Shown in pieces: positions 10,430-21,033 of a DNA stretch of 64,000 nt. The translations under genes and the position numbers were made by a program. The notes beneath the pieces are model-generated. The model saw only the letters and a list, made by a program, of their open reading frames with translations. It made no database searches and was not told the origin of the DNA. The stretch is from the NCBI GenBank assembly GCA_036873135.1, contig JAPTYO010000022.1:7965785-8029784 (forward strand), read 5' to 3'. Source of the stretch: Clarkia xantiana subsp. parviflora (Eukaryota > Streptophyta > Magnoliopsida > Myrtales > Onagraceae). Positions within the stretch are counted from its first letter, which is position 1. Every line of letters begins with the position of its first letter.

Positions 10430-11338
10430 CGATGCTTAAGACATTCTCGTACGTCTTTCCCGACGATTTAATAACTTGCACCTCTTAAGGCGACTTAACT
10501 CCATGCATCACTTAAGACGACTTAATTCTGCGCACCACTTAAGGTGACTTGGTTTCATGCATCACTTAAGACGACTTTATATTACTTAGAGCAAATCTAA
10601 GAATCGTGCATCACTTAAGACGTCTTTTCTCGAGCATCACTTAAGATGACTTTCGGATACTTAGAATAAATCTAAGCATCATGCACCACTCAAGGCGACT
10701 TAGTCCCGCGCCTCACTTACGAAGACTTTTGGATACTTAGAATAAATCTAGGCATTGTGCACCACTTAAGGCGACTTTCGTCGTGCACCACTGAAGGTGA
10801 CTTTTATCGTGCACCACTGAAGGCGACTTTTGGATACTTAGAATAAATCTAAGCATTGTGCACCACTTAAGGCGACTTTCATCGTGCACCACTGAAGGCG
10901 ACTTTCATCGTGCACCACTGAAGGTGACTTTCATCGTGCACCACTGAAGGCGACTTTCATCGTGCACCACTGAAGGCGAATTTTGTCGTGCACCACTGAA
11001 GGCGACTTTCCTCGTGCACCACTGAAGGCGACTTTCATCGTGCACCACTGAAGGCGACTTTTATCGTGCACCACTGAAGGCGACTTTTCTCGTGCACCAC
11101 TCAAGGCGACTTTTACACTTAGCATAAATCTAAGGACAACTCTTATTTGGAAGCAACCTCTTTATTTATTGATGGCATAAGATTGGCTTACATCGAATTA
11201 AACGATAAATAGCATACACCACTTAAGGCGATTTTACATCGGACACCACTTAAGGCGACTTTTTCGGGCACCACTTAAGGCGACTTTATCGGGCACCACT
11301 TAAGGCGACTTTATCGGGCACCACTTAAGGCGACTTTC
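10430..11338. repeat. 26-bp tandem array between the converging genes of Gypsy-2
   Basis: The best units (10760-11110) are 26 bp with core GCACCACTGAAGGCGACTTT, repeated about 13 times. On both sides are looser units with 'caccacttaaggcgactt' and a longer 60-bp form holding 'acttagaataaatctaag'. The array starts ~150 bp after the antisense stop and ends at the gag-pol stop codon (11340). Confidence 0.9.
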
Positions 11339-11339
11339 T

Positions 11340-14300
11340 TCAAGCATGGTGTTTCTTCAAGTGTTCGCCACTGAAAGAATGCTTTAATGTTCTGCCATCG
11401 AGGTCTTCCAACTTGTATGCATTTGGAGCTGGCATCCCCACGATCTTATAAGGTCCTTCCCATTTTGGTGACATCTTGTTGATTCGATCCAAAAGGGTGA
11501 ACTCGTTGCGACGCCAAACCAGCTCCCCGACAAAGAACTGTCGGGACTTCACTCGCCGATTGTAGTACCTGGCCGTCGCTAAACGCATTCGAGCTTGGAC
11601 TTCATCGGCTTCCCGCCTCTTCTCTTCGAGTAAGTCCAAGTCCAGACGTCTCACTTCGTCGTTCGTTAGGGGCTCGTAATATCTCGTCCGATGGGACGCC
11701 ACAGCTACCTCCACAGGTGCGACAGCTTCCGTGCCATAAACGAGGCCAAACGGAGTCTCCCCTGTTGATCGTTTGGGTGTCGTTCTAACAGCCCAAAGTA
11801 CATTTTCCAGTTCGTTCAGCCACTTGCCCTTCAAGGCATAGACCCTCTTCTTCAGGCCATCCATCACGATTTTGTTGGCTGACTCCACCTGGCCATTAGT
11901 CTGAGCATGGCGTACGGAGGCGGTCCGATGCTCAATGTTCAATTCTTCCAGATACTCCCTCACCTGAGAGCCGTTGAATGGTGGGCCATTGTCGCTGATC
12001 ACCACCTTAGGAATTCCGTATCTGGACACGATGTGGGTCTGGAGGAACTTGACGATCTGGTTCCCCGTTGTTCTGGCCAATGCCTTCGCCTCTATCCATT
12101 TCGAAAAATAATCGATAGCTACAAGTAAATACTTACATTGTCCTTGTGCTTGTGGAAGAGGTCCCACCAAGTCGATGCCCCACTGCGCGAAGGGCCAAGC
12201 GCTCTTGATGGATGTTAGGTTGGCGGCCGGAGCCGCGATACTCGGGGCGTACCTCTGGCACGCGTCGCATGATCGGACCAACGTCGTTGCTTCTTTGTTC
12301 ATCGTGGGCCAATAGTAGCCTAAGTTCAACACCTTCCTCAAAATGGATCGGGCCCCTTCGTGACAAGCCGCGACCCCCTCGTGCATTTCCTTCAGGATTC
12401 GGTTGGTGTCGGGTTCTGCTACACACTTCAGGTACGGAGTCGAGAACCAGCCCTTCTTGTACAGCTGATTGTCCAACATCACATAATTAGACGCGATCCG
12501 ACATATCCTGTCTGCTGCTACCTTATCCTCGGGAACTGCCCCCGTAGTCAGATACGCGACTATCGGGGTCATCCAGGTGGGCTCTTCCTCCGATCCTGTC
12601 TCAATGGTGCACACCCGCGTTTGGTCGATGTTTGATAAGATCACCTTCTCCAAGAAGTGCACCTTCCGATTTTCTTCCAAGGGTGCCCCTAGGGCAAACT
12701 TACTCAAGGCGTCTGCCTCTACGTTCTCCTCCCTCGGGATAGCCTCGATATCGAAGCTTTTGAAGCCCTCTCTCAAGGCTTGTACCTCTCGCAGATACTT
12801 TTTCATTATCGGACTCCTTGCTTCGTATCGCCCTTGAACCTGGTTCACGATTAAAGCTGCGTCGCACTTCACTCTCAAGTGATCGATTCCAGTGCCTTTA
12901 GCAATTTTTAGGCCCGTGATAAGAGCTTCGTACTCCGCTTCGTTGTTTGTGGCCTTGAATGTTAAAGCCAAGGCGTATCGGAGCGGTTCACCTTCACCTG
13001 GTGGTATCAACATGAAGCCCGCTCCTGATCCGTCTGAACTCGCGGAGCCATCCGTGTACATCTCCCAGATATTTTCCTTGTTTGGCTGTTCTGATTGCTC
13101 TGCCCTCTCTGGTTGTACTTCTGTCGGGACTTCCATGGTTGCCCCCTCTACAGGGCCCGCTTCTTCCAGATCGGGGGCTGTAGACTCTGCTATGAAATCT
13201 GCTAACGCCTGACCCTTAATGGCCGTTCTCGAAGCGAAGTGTATGCGAAATTCGCTAAGCTCTACTGCCCATTTCACTAATCTCCCCGACGCATCCGGTC
13301 GGTTCAAAAAATGCTTCAAAGGCTGGTTCGTTAGCACAGTGATCTCGTGTGCGTGGAAATGTGGCCTTAGCTTCCGAGCAGTAATAATCAACGCAAAGAG
13401 GTACTTCTCAACGGCGGGGTAGTTCAATTCAGATCTGGCAAATGCCTTGCTTACATAATAGACAGGGACTTGATTACCCTCGACAATCTTTACTAACACA
13501 GAGCTAATTGCAAATTCAGAAACAGCCAAATAAAGGAAGAGCGGCTCGCCTGGAACCGGTTTTGCCAGCGGCGGGAGTTTGCGAAGGTGCTGCTTGAGTG
13601 CTTGGAACGCTTCTTCACATTTGGCGGTCCACTCGAATTTTTTGTTGGCCCTCAAGACTTCAATAAACGGCATTGATCGGTCGCTGGCTTTGGACAAGAA
13701 GCGGTTCATTGCAGCTAATCGGCCATTCAGTACTTGCACCTCCCGATGGTTTATCGGGGACTGCATCTCCTCGATTGCCCTCAGCTTCTCAGGATTCACT
13801 TCAATTCCTCTCTGACTCACCATGAAGCCCAAGAATTTCCTTGAGTGGACTCCGAAGGCGCATTTCGTCGGGTTCAAACGAACTTGATGGAGCCTCATCC
13901 GCTCAAACGCCATGGTAAGGTTGTGCACGTGATCCTCGGCTTGTCGGGACTTCACCAGCATATCATCCACGTAAGCTTCCATGGTTTCTCCCAGCATATC
14001 TCCAAACAGTTTGTTCACCATCCGCTGGTAGGTTGCCCCGGCATTGATCAACCCGAAAGGCATGACATCATAGTGATAGATGTCACTATCTGCGTAGAAT
14101 GCTGTGTGGGGGGCGTCTTCCTTGGCCATCTTGATCTGGTTGTAGCCTGAATACGCATCCATGAAACTTAACAGTTCATGTCCCGACGTGGCATCCACCA
14201 ACTGGTCGATTCTCGGGAGTGGGTAACAGTCCTTTGGGCAAGCCTTGTTCAAGTCGCGGAAGTCCACACACATTCGCCATTTCCCGTTAGTCTTCTTCAC

Positions 14301-16928
14301 CAGCACTGGGTTGGCAACCCAAGTCTGGAATCGGAGCTCCTTAATGAACCCAGCATCGAGCAACCTGCCCACCTCCTGCTGGATCGCGATCTTCTTGTCC
14401 GTGCCCATCGGACGCCTTTTCTGCGTGATAGGCTTGATCGCGGGGTCTATCTTCAGCTCGTGTACGATCACATCGGGGCTGATTCCTGGCATATCGCTCG
14501 GGGACCAGGCAAACAGCTCCTTGAACTCCTTCAACAACTCCACCAATTTTTGGGCTGTCTCCTCAGTCAGAGCAGACCCGATTTTCACCTTCCTCTGGGG
14601 TCCGTCGATCTCGACTTCTTTCAGATCTTCTACGGGGGCGGGACGCCCGAACTCTTCTCTGGGATCTGTGTCTGTCTGGAGGACAGTCATGGCCTCTCGT
14701 CTCCTCCTCCGGGTGGCATTAACATAGCATTTTCGGGAAGCCACCTGGTCGCCTTTGACCTCTCCGACTCCGTGGTCGGTCGGGAACTTCATCTTCTGGT
14801 GCACAGTCGAGGCAACCGCCATCAGGGGATTAATGGTGGTTCTCCCGATAATTGCATTGTAGGTCCCCGCGGAATCAACCACGACAAACTCTACGTTCCT
14901 TCTTTCTGATTTCCACCCGCTACCAAACTCCACTGGTAAGGTGATTACTCCTAACGGGTAGGAGGTTGAGCCAGAGAACCCGACCATCGGGAAGTTTGCC
15001 TCCTTCAGATCTTTCTTTGTTTTCCCCATAGCCTCCAGCGCGTCCATGAACAGAATGTCGGAGGAGCTCCCCCCGTCAATTAGAATTCTCTTCATCTCGA
15101 ACCCATCTACATCCAAAGTTACCACTAAGGCATCGTCGTGCGGAGTCTCTACGCCTATGAGGTCTTCCGACGAGAAGGAGATTACCATCTCTTCTTTCAA
15201 GGTCCAAGATCGGGACCTCTTACCCAGTACCACCGCCGTAGGGATCCTAGAGGCGTAAACCTCTCGGGCGGATGAGGTATCACCTCCAGCAGCAAATCCT
15301 CCATGAATCACGTTGATGACTCGTCTCTCCTTGCGAGCACCGGATGACTCTGGATCAGTTCTATTCTTTTTCGGGGACCGATCGCGGGATCGGGAACGGA
15401 ACCACGATCGGGACCGAGAGCGGGACCGGCATCGTTTGTCCCCGACGAATTCCTTGAGCTTTCCCTTCTGGATTAGCTTTTCAATCTCCTTCTTCAGTTC
15501 CCGACAGTGATTGGTGTCGTGGCCATTTGCACGGTGAAATCGACAATAGCGATCTGTACGAGACCCCAGGAATTCTCCATCTTTCTTCGAGGGGTACCTG
15601 GAGATACCTTGTCGTTCCATGACTGTCAGCACTTCCGCCATGGAGCAGTTGAGAGGAATGTCAAAATCCTCCCGCTTATCCTTTCTTGAAGAACGTCTGT
15701 CGTCCCTCCGATCCGGACGTCCTCGATTCTTGCCACTGTCGGGTTTACCTTTCGACTTACGATCGTCGAAGGTTTTACTTGACTGTTTCCCTTTGTTCGA
15801 CTTCGGGGGCTCCAGTTCTCCCGCGGCTATCTTTGACTCCTGGACATCGATCTGCCGCTTCACCCTCTTCTGCAATGCCTCCATATTCCACACAGCCTTC
15901 TCAGCCACGCTATGCATCAAGTCGGAGCCATAGGGGGCTGTCAGGTTCCGAATGAAGGTGCGGATGGTTTCGCCCTCCGAGATTTCTTCGTCTATCTCTG
16001 CTACGCTGGCTGTGTACCGCTGGTAATAATGAGCCAGCGATTCGTCGGGCCTCTGCACCACCTGGGTTAGGGACCTCACGCTCTTCAATAAACGCCTCCG
16101 ACCCTGGTACTGCTGAATGAATCGATCGTGCATATCTGCCCAGCAAGTGATGCAGCCTGGGGGCAGATTAAAGAACCACGTTAGGGCCCTTTCTCCCAGT
16201 GTGTTCGGGAACAACGTACACACTATGTCTTCACTTGGAGCTCTTCCCAGACACGCCATGAGGTGCTTCTGGACGTGGCGAACTGGATCTCCTTCTCCAT
16301 CATACTCCTTTATCGTGGGGATGCCTAGCCCAGGCGGGGCTAGGGTGTCAATGAGTCGGGGGACGAAGGGATGAGTGGATCGATCCCTCAGCTCCGACAC
16401 CAGTGGCTTCTGTTCTCCCATACAGATGTTCACGATCTTCACCACTTGGTCGGGAGTGATGGGACCATTCAGGGGAATGGTCCTGTGCTGCACTGGTCCT
16501 GGCCCATCAACCACGAACCTCTCTGGCTGACCGGCCGCCCTACCTCTGTCTTGGCCTCGGGGCGGGGCTTCTTGTGCGTTCCGACCCTCTGTTGGCAGGG
16601 TCGCTTCCTCCAACGGGGGCATCTCCTCCTGCCTCCTCGCAGCCTCTCTTCGATCCAAGAGAGCCTCTACAGCCGCCAGGAACATGGGCATGGCCTCTGC
16701 CACGGCCCTCGTCAAATCTGCAGCTGGGGGAGCCTCCTGCCCCCTGTTGTCCTGGTGCTGAGGGGCAACATCTTCGGGATGTGAAGCATTGTGCCCTCCT
16801 GTCTGGGAGAGCTCAGCCGGGGGATGGTTCTGGTTTTCCTCTTGTTCTGGTACAGAATTCAAATTCGTTGCAGCAGGGTGACGGGAACCACCGGATTGTC
16901 CCTGTCTTCTATTCTTGCCAGCCGCCAT
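11340..16928 (-). CDS. Gag-Pol polyprotein of Gypsy-2
   Basis: A single 1862-codon frame from the ATG at 16926-16928. An in-frame upstream extension into the LTR exists but MAAGKNRR is the likelier start, ~35 bp after the primer site. Using that start, the domains are: Gag core ~200-370; zinc knuckle C462-H465-H470-C475 (CX2HX4HX4C); aspartic protease with DGGSS at ~618; reverse transcriptase ~850-1030 with FMDAYSG and YVDD at 986-989; a first, gypsy-type RNase H ~1130-1250; a second RNase H ~1288-1415 with YTDGS, NNEAEYEAL, KCDAAL and ADALSK; and integrase with an H-H-C-C finger (~1516-1557) and catalytic D1586, D1646, E1682 (D-35-E). There is no chromodomain. The double RNase H is diagnostic of the Tat lineage. 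No stop or frameshift is visible and all catalytic residues are present. Confidence 0.97.
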   Translation of the reverse strand: MAAGKNRRQGQSGGSRHPAATNLNSVPEQEENQNHPPAELSQTGGHNASHPEDVAPQHQDNRGQEAPPAADLTRAVAEAMPMFLAAVEALLDRREAARRQEEMPPLEEATLPTEGRNAQEAPPRGQDRGRAAGQPERFVVDGPGPVQHRTIPLNGPITPDQVVKIVNICMGEQKPLVSELRDRSTHPFVPRLIDTLAPPGLGIPTIKEYDGEGDPVRHVQKHLMACLGRAPSEDIVCTLFPNTLGERALTWFFNLPPGCITCWADMHDRFIQQYQGRRRLLKSVRSLTQVVQRPDESLAHYYQRYTASVAEIDEEISEGETIRTFIRNLTAPYGSDLMHSVAEKAVWNMEALQKRVKRQIDVQESKIAAGELEPPKSNKGKQSSKTFDDRKSKGKPDSGKNRGRPDRRDDRRSSRKDKREDFDIPLNCSMAEVLTVMERQGISRYPSKKDGEFLGSRTDRYCRFHRANGHDTNHCRELKKEIEKLIQKGKLKEFVGDKRCRSRSRSRSWFRSRSRDRSPKKNRTDPESSGARKERRVINVIHGGFAAGGDTSSAREVYASRIPTAVVLGKRSRSWTLKEEMVISFSSEDLIGVETPHDDALVVTLDVDGFEMKRILIDGGSSSDILFMDALEAMGKTKKDLKEANFPMVGFSGSTSYPLGVITLPVEFGSGWKSERRNVEFVVVDSAGTYNAIIGRTTINPLMAVASTVHQKMKFPTDHGVGEVKGDQVASRKCYVNATRRRRREAMTVLQTDTDPREEFGRPAPVEDLKEVEIDGPQRKVKIGSALTEETAQKLVELLKEFKELFAWSPSDMPGISPDVIVHELKIDPAIKPITQKRRPMGTDKKIAIQQEVGRLLDAGFIKELRFQTWVANPVLVKKTNGKWRMCVDFRDLNKACPKDCYPLPRIDQLVDATSGHELLSFMDAYSGYNQIKMAKEDAPHTAFYADSDIYHYDVMPFGLINAGATYQRMVNKLFGDMLGETMEAYVDDMLVKSRQAEDHVHNLTMAFERMRLHQVRLNPTKCAFGVHSRKFLGFMVSQRGIEVNPEKLRAIEEMQSPINHREVQVLNGRLAAMNRFLSKASDRSMPFIEVLRANKKFEWTAKCEEAFQALKQHLRKLPPLAKPVPGEPLFLYLAVSEFAISSVLVKIVEGNQVPVYYVSKAFARSELNYPAVEKYLFALIITARKLRPHFHAHEITVLTNQPLKHFLNRPDASGRLVKWAVELSEFRIHFASRTAIKGQALADFIAESTAPDLEEAGPVEGATMEVPTEVQPERAEQSEQPNKENIWEMYTDGSASSDGSGAGFMLIPPGEGEPLRYALALTFKATNNEAEYEALITGLKIAKGTGIDHLRVKCDAALIVNQVQGRYEARSPIMKKYLREVQALREGFKSFDIEAIPREENVEADALSKFALGAPLEENRKVHFLEKVILSNIDQTRVCTIETGSEEEPTWMTPIVAYLTTGAVPEDKVAADRICRIASNYVMLDNQLYKKGWFSTPYLKCVAEPDTNRILKEMHEGVAACHEGARSILRKVLNLGYYWPTMNKEATTLVRSCDACQRYAPSIAAPAANLTSIKSAWPFAQWGIDLVGPLPQAQGQCKYLLVAIDYFSKWIEAKALARTTGNQIVKFLQTHIVSRYGIPKVVISDNGPPFNGSQVREYLEELNIEHRTASVRHAQTNGQVESANKIVMDGLKKRVYALKGKWLNELENVLWAVRTTPKRSTGETPFGLVYGTEAVAPVEVAVASHRTRYYEPLTNDEVRRLDLDLLEEKRREADEVQARMRLATARYYNRRVKSRQFFVGELVWRRNEFTLLDRINKMSPKWEGPYKIVGMPAPNAYKLEDLDGRTLKHSFSGEHLKKHHA

Positions 16929-16961
16929 TGATCGAGTAGAATGCATATCAGCTTTTTGTTT

Positions 16962-16982
16962 GATTCCCACAGGCGGCGCCAA
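16962..16982 (-). promoter_or_regulatory. primer-binding site of Gypsy-2
   Basis: The minus strand reads TTGGCGCCGCCTGTGGGAAT immediately inside the 5' LTR. Gypsy-3 and Gypsy-5 have GTCTG in place of GCCTG. Confidence 0.85.
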
Positions 16983-17681
16983 TGTTGGATCACGGTGGAA
17001 CTCCGGTACGGACTTTGACGGCAATCCTAGCTCCTTTGCTCCACGCGATCCTGCAAGAGGGGATAGACCGGGCGGTGACCCAGAATCCCTCTCCGATGCT
17101 TAAATGAGTATTTCGTATGACTGGCAAGAAAATAATCTCAGAGTCTATTCAACTCAACGTAAGTGATCTGAGGTGACCTCCTGCCCTTTTATAGGCAAAG
17201 AGATGCCTCAGGTACCTGGCGAACCGTTAGGGGTGGTTAGCCCGTATCCCGCATATCTCGGACATGATCTCGCGTATCTTAGCCATGCCCCGCGTATCTC
17301 GGCCACGCTCCGTGTATCTTAATCCACATTCCGCGTATCTCGGCCACGCCCCGCATATCTTGGCTTTATCCTCTGATAACGAGTCCCGACTCCCGTCGGG
17401 GACTCCAGAGTTATCTCGTTGTGTCACCGCTCGGGGCCCCTCGTCATCGTGACAGGGCCAATCATTCTCAGGGATTCATCATCGGGGCCTACTTAAAGGC
17501 TTCTCATCGGGAGCTTCCAGCTCCACTGTCGGAACCGACTCTGTCGGGACCTTGCCTCGTCGGGACTCCCTTCGTCGGGACCCTTCTCCTAGGTCATCTT
17601 GACCTTCCTTTCGGGGCCTGGTGGGCCTATTTGCCGTTTCCTCGCCGTTACGGGGCCTGACGACTATAGTCGGACCCATCA
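16983..17681 (-). repeat. 5' LTR of Gypsy-2
   Basis: 699 bp, TGTTGG...CCATCA, the same length as the left copy. The minus-strand TATAAAAG at 17186-17193 is the likely promoter of the genomic transcript. The outer end abuts the duplicated ACTCC and resumed copia RT sequence. Confidence 0.95.
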
Positions 17682-18841
17682 ACTCCTGGTAACGAACGTA
17701 AAGTTTTAAACTCCAGAGGTCCATTTACGGTCTTAAACAATCGTCTCGGCAATGGTACCGCAGCTTCCACGAGAAAATCAAAGGAAACGGATTCGTGAAT
17801 CTTCACGAGGATCCGTGCGTGTATTATAAGACCTCCGGGTCTAAGTATGTCATCTCAACCTTATACGTGGACGGCATACACATTACCGCCAACGATGTGA
17901 GTATTATGAACAAGTCAAAGTCCTGATTGGCAACGGTGTTCGAGATGAAAGACATGGGGGAAGCCACGTACATCTTAGGCATTAAAATTGCAAGAGATCG
18001 GGCTACCCGAAAATTATGTCTATCTCAAAGAATCTTATATCTACAAATTGTTGAAAATGTTCAGATTACAAGATGACAAACCCATGGATACGCCGGTGGT
18101 GTTTGGGTGCGCACTTTCGAAACGTGACGGCCCCAAGAACCTGGCAGAGTGAGAACAGATGAAGGGTGCAGAGTATTTGAGCATGGTCGGTAGTCTCATG
18201 TACACCATGCAATGAACCCGTACGGACATCTGTTACACCGTGGGACTAGTATCACAATTCCAATCAGATCCTGGCTATCAATATTTAAAGGTTGTAAAAC
18301 AAATTATTCGTTATCTGAAAGGTATTGCCGACTACGCATTGTGCTATGAGGGCAAGACGTTAAAATAGACCGGTTACAGTGATGCCGACCATGGTGGCGA
18401 TCCGGATGATCGTAAGTTCACCACAGGAGGAGTCTTTCTCCTTGCTAATGCCGCCATTTCATGGACGAGCAAGAAGCAAACTTGTGTCGTCGCGCTGTCT
18501 ACGATGGAATCAGAATTCGTCACTCTCTCCAAAAATGCACAGAAAACGGTTTGGCTGAAAAAGCTTCTTACTGCATTGCCTTGTGAGAAAGAGGTGAGTA
18601 AACCCGTTGTGGTACACTCTGACAGTCAGGCAGCTATTACGGCAGTTAAGAATCCAAAGTACCATAGTATGACGAAACACATTGATGTGAAATATTTTTA
18701 TGCTAAATCTATGGTAGAAGAAAATACAATCACTTTGGAATACTTTTCCATTGATAACAAGGTTGCGGACCCATTAACTAAACCACTATGCAGGGAGATA
18801 TTCGAAAAGCATGTAAAACTGCTTGGATTGCGTAGGGTTTA
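17682..18841 (+). pseudogene. Copia-A RT and RNase H remnant
   Basis: Continues the frame broken at 6325. KVLN..RGPFTVL, FHEKIKGNGFVNLHEDPCVYY, TLYVDGIHI, FEMKDMGEATYILGIKIARD, LVGSLMYTMQ-like, DADHGGDP and KHIDVKYFYAKSMVEE can be read. The RT catalytic motif is YVDG instead of YVDD. Several stops break it. The last 112 codons (18504-18842), the C-terminal RNase H with ADPLTKPL, remain open. The product would be inactive. Confidence 0.9.
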
Positions 18842-19966
18842 AAAGTGGCATGTATCTGTGATAACATTTTGATAATTTAAAGTTACGTTTTTAATAAAAG
18901 AGAGAATTGCAATCGAGTTTATGATCCATCGACGTCATAATGTTTGAATACATCAGATTTACGGTCTATAAACTAAGTCGTATCAAGATGCAATCATCTC
19001 CCAAACTATGTCAAATGTGGGCCTTACCTAGTCACACAGGTACGGTCGTCTTGCGGTGGAGGGAGGCCTCTACCAAGCAAGGCTGGCTAAGAATCAGGGG
19101 GATAAACTTGATTACGCAAAACGATCATCTAGTCTCGAAGTAACTCGACATGATCTTTGCTTTTGCAAATCGCCGTGATGAACTCCGTTCGTCATTAAAC
19201 CACATTTTGGGGCAGATGAGACTCTGCGATAGCATGATTGACATATCCCATTTCTGTCAACTTAAAAGTTCAGGCATGCTATCGACGCGTGCATCATACT
19301 GCGCGTGCCATGTTCGACCACGGGATCACAGCTTGGCTGTGCTAGAAAAGAATCCTCGTAATTCTAAATGGCGCAAACTTCTTCACCTCGAGCGTGTGAT
19401 TGATCCCAGGAGCCTTATGAAGAGGCACCCGAAGTATCCTCACGTACTCAGAACTCATATCTAAGGTCAGGCTCAATGTTCGCTTCCTGGCGTACGAGCG
19501 TAGTGCTGAACAAAAAGGACTAATCACGTCTTTGGAAACCGGTTGGGTTTGACTGAGGATATGAGCGATGGGGATGGTCAAGTTCACCTGTAATTCACCG
19601 ACTCTTGTATTCACTAGGTGGTCACAAACCGGATATTAGTTGAAGGTTGTGAATACTTGTACGGAAGCCTTGGAGAAGTGTTCCTATGTGGAAACTAGGC
19701 AAATAGAGAATTAACAGTTGACCTAAGATACAACGCGACACTATATTGTTTATAACAGGTTGATTGATGAAAGGGAATCAACGTTCTGCGGGCGCTACAA
19801 CACTCCTAACAGATGAGTAGCACGATGCCCGTCGTGTTCGCCGGTCGCACGGAAAACCTCATATGAACTATTCGGAAGCAACGGCGAGATCAAAGGAGTG
19901 AAATGTTGATGCAGATTTGGACGACAATACATTAACAGGCACCCTCCCATTCCGACGAGTGGGAGC
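18842..19966 (+). other. Copia-A 3' untranslated region
   Basis: About 1.1 kb without a coding frame between the RNase H stop and the 3' LTR. It is homologous, inverted, to 21034-22150 of Copia-B, and its start matches the short remnant at 30263-30470 of Copia-C. This length of noncoding 3' DNA is unusual for a copia element, where pol usually ends close to the LTR. Confidence 0.7.
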
Positions 19967-20512
19967 TGTAAGTATATGATGATAGGCGCCGTAAATGGAA
20001 GCCCATTATATGTATATGTTACCTAAGAAAATTTGGTAAATGTCACATTAGGACATTGGGCCAGACCCAAATCCCAATTGACATGAGAGGGCCAAAATAT
20101 TGGCCTCCCTTATGCATAGGCCGACCGAACTTATTAGGTGGGCAAAGTGGACTTTTGTCCACTTTGCTCCTCCTATAAATAAGAGGTGTTATGGGTTTTA
20201 TTAGGTTAATCCTTAATCCCTCCTTGGAGTGTTTTAGAGAGAAAAACTCTCCTCCCCATAACACATATTCGGCCGAACCTTACCTCACCAAAGGGTGTGC
20301 CAATTTGCGTTCGAGCAAACACTATGGAGATCCGTCACTGCCAAGAATCGATCAGAGGCTTTGCTGTGAAGAATATAACGCGTAGGGCTTCCTTAACAAG
20401 AACCTCTACGGATTACGTCTGAGGTATGTGCGAATCTTCCGCTGCGTAATATCGATTAGTAGCATGTACCATGTTTATAGTATCTGTAGTGATTATTCCC
20501 CTTAATCTAACA
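19967..20512 (+). repeat. 3' LTR of Copia-A
   Basis: 546 bp, TGTAAGTATATG...TAATCTAACA. TATAAATA at 20174-20181 is a likely promoter. It matches the Copia-C LTR (47550-48119) over its length, including the ggcgccgta, tttgctcctcctataaat and gatcagaggctttgctgt blocks. Confidence 0.85.
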
Positions 20513-21033
20513 GTGCACATACCTTAAACCTTTTCTATAGTCGCAAGGATCCTGATGAGGGAGTTCATGATCCACCAGACGAAACCCATAGAGGTTCTTG
20601 TTAAGGAAGCCCTACGCGGTATTAGCTCCACAGCAAAGCCTCTGATCGATTCTTGGCAGGGACGGATCTCCGGAGTGTTTTGCCCTAAGCAAATTGGCAC
20701 ACCCTTGGTGGTGCAAGTGGTTCGGCCGAACTAGTAATTTTAGGGGGGAGGGTTTTATCTCAAATAACCACTTAGGAGGAATTGTGAGTTAGCCCAAATA
20801 AAACGCTAACACCCTTTATTTATAGGAGGAGCAAAGTGGACAAAAGTCCAGTTTACTCCTAGTAAGTTCGGCCGGCCTATAGTGTATAAGGGAGGCCCAA
20901 TTTTGGGCATCTCATGTCAATTGGAATTTGGGTCATGCCCAATTTCCCTAATGTGACATTTACCTAATTTCTTAGGTAACGGATACATATTAATGGGCTA
21001 CCAATTACGGCGCCCAATCACCATATGCTAACA
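20513..21033 (-). repeat. truncated 3' LTR of Copia-B
   Basis: Its inner end is ...CATATGCTAACA at 21033. The outer ~75 bp present in the Copia-A, -B and -C 5' LTRs is missing, and the sequence starts GTGCACATACC directly after the Copia-A LTR. A minus-strand TATAAATA lies at 20817-20824. Confidence 0.8.

Larger units (their letters stand above)
6326..17681 (-). mobile_element. Gypsy-2: complete Tat-type Ty3/gypsy element, 11.36 kb
   Basis: Two 699-bp LTRs (6326-7024 and 16983-17681) differ at three positions by eye. The element is flanked by the 5-bp duplication ACTCC (6321-6325 and 17682-17686) inside the copia RT. It has a primer-binding site, a polypurine tract, one unbroken gag-pol frame on the minus strand and an intron-containing gene on the plus strand between pol and the 3' LTR. 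A 26-bp tandem array lies between the two converging coding units. Near-identical LTRs and open frames point to a recent and possibly still autonomous insertion. Confidence 0.96.
5347..20512 (+). mobile_element. Copia-A: 5'-truncated Ty1/copia element, split by Gypsy-2
   Basis: The parts, in order, are the linker and start of RT (5347-6325), the rest of RT and RNase H (17682-18841), a 3' untranslated stretch (18842-19966) and the 3' LTR (19967-20512). Gypsy-2 separates the two coding parts with a perfect 5-bp TSD. Gag, protease and integrase are absent, and the left end abuts the CACTA-like terminus. The same linker, RT and LTR modules recur in Copia-B and Copia-C on the opposite strand. Confidence 0.85.

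Noticed and set aside
10931..11125. 64-codon frame with SGAREKSPSVVHDK-like repeats
   Set aside because: Translation of the 26-bp array, not a gene.
13845..14909. Plus-strand frames up to 243 codons opposite Gypsy-2 pol (also 37900-38751 opposite Gypsy-3)
   Set aside because: Shadows of the strongly constrained pol frame. No promoter or domain, unlike the genuine antisense gene at 7580-10281.
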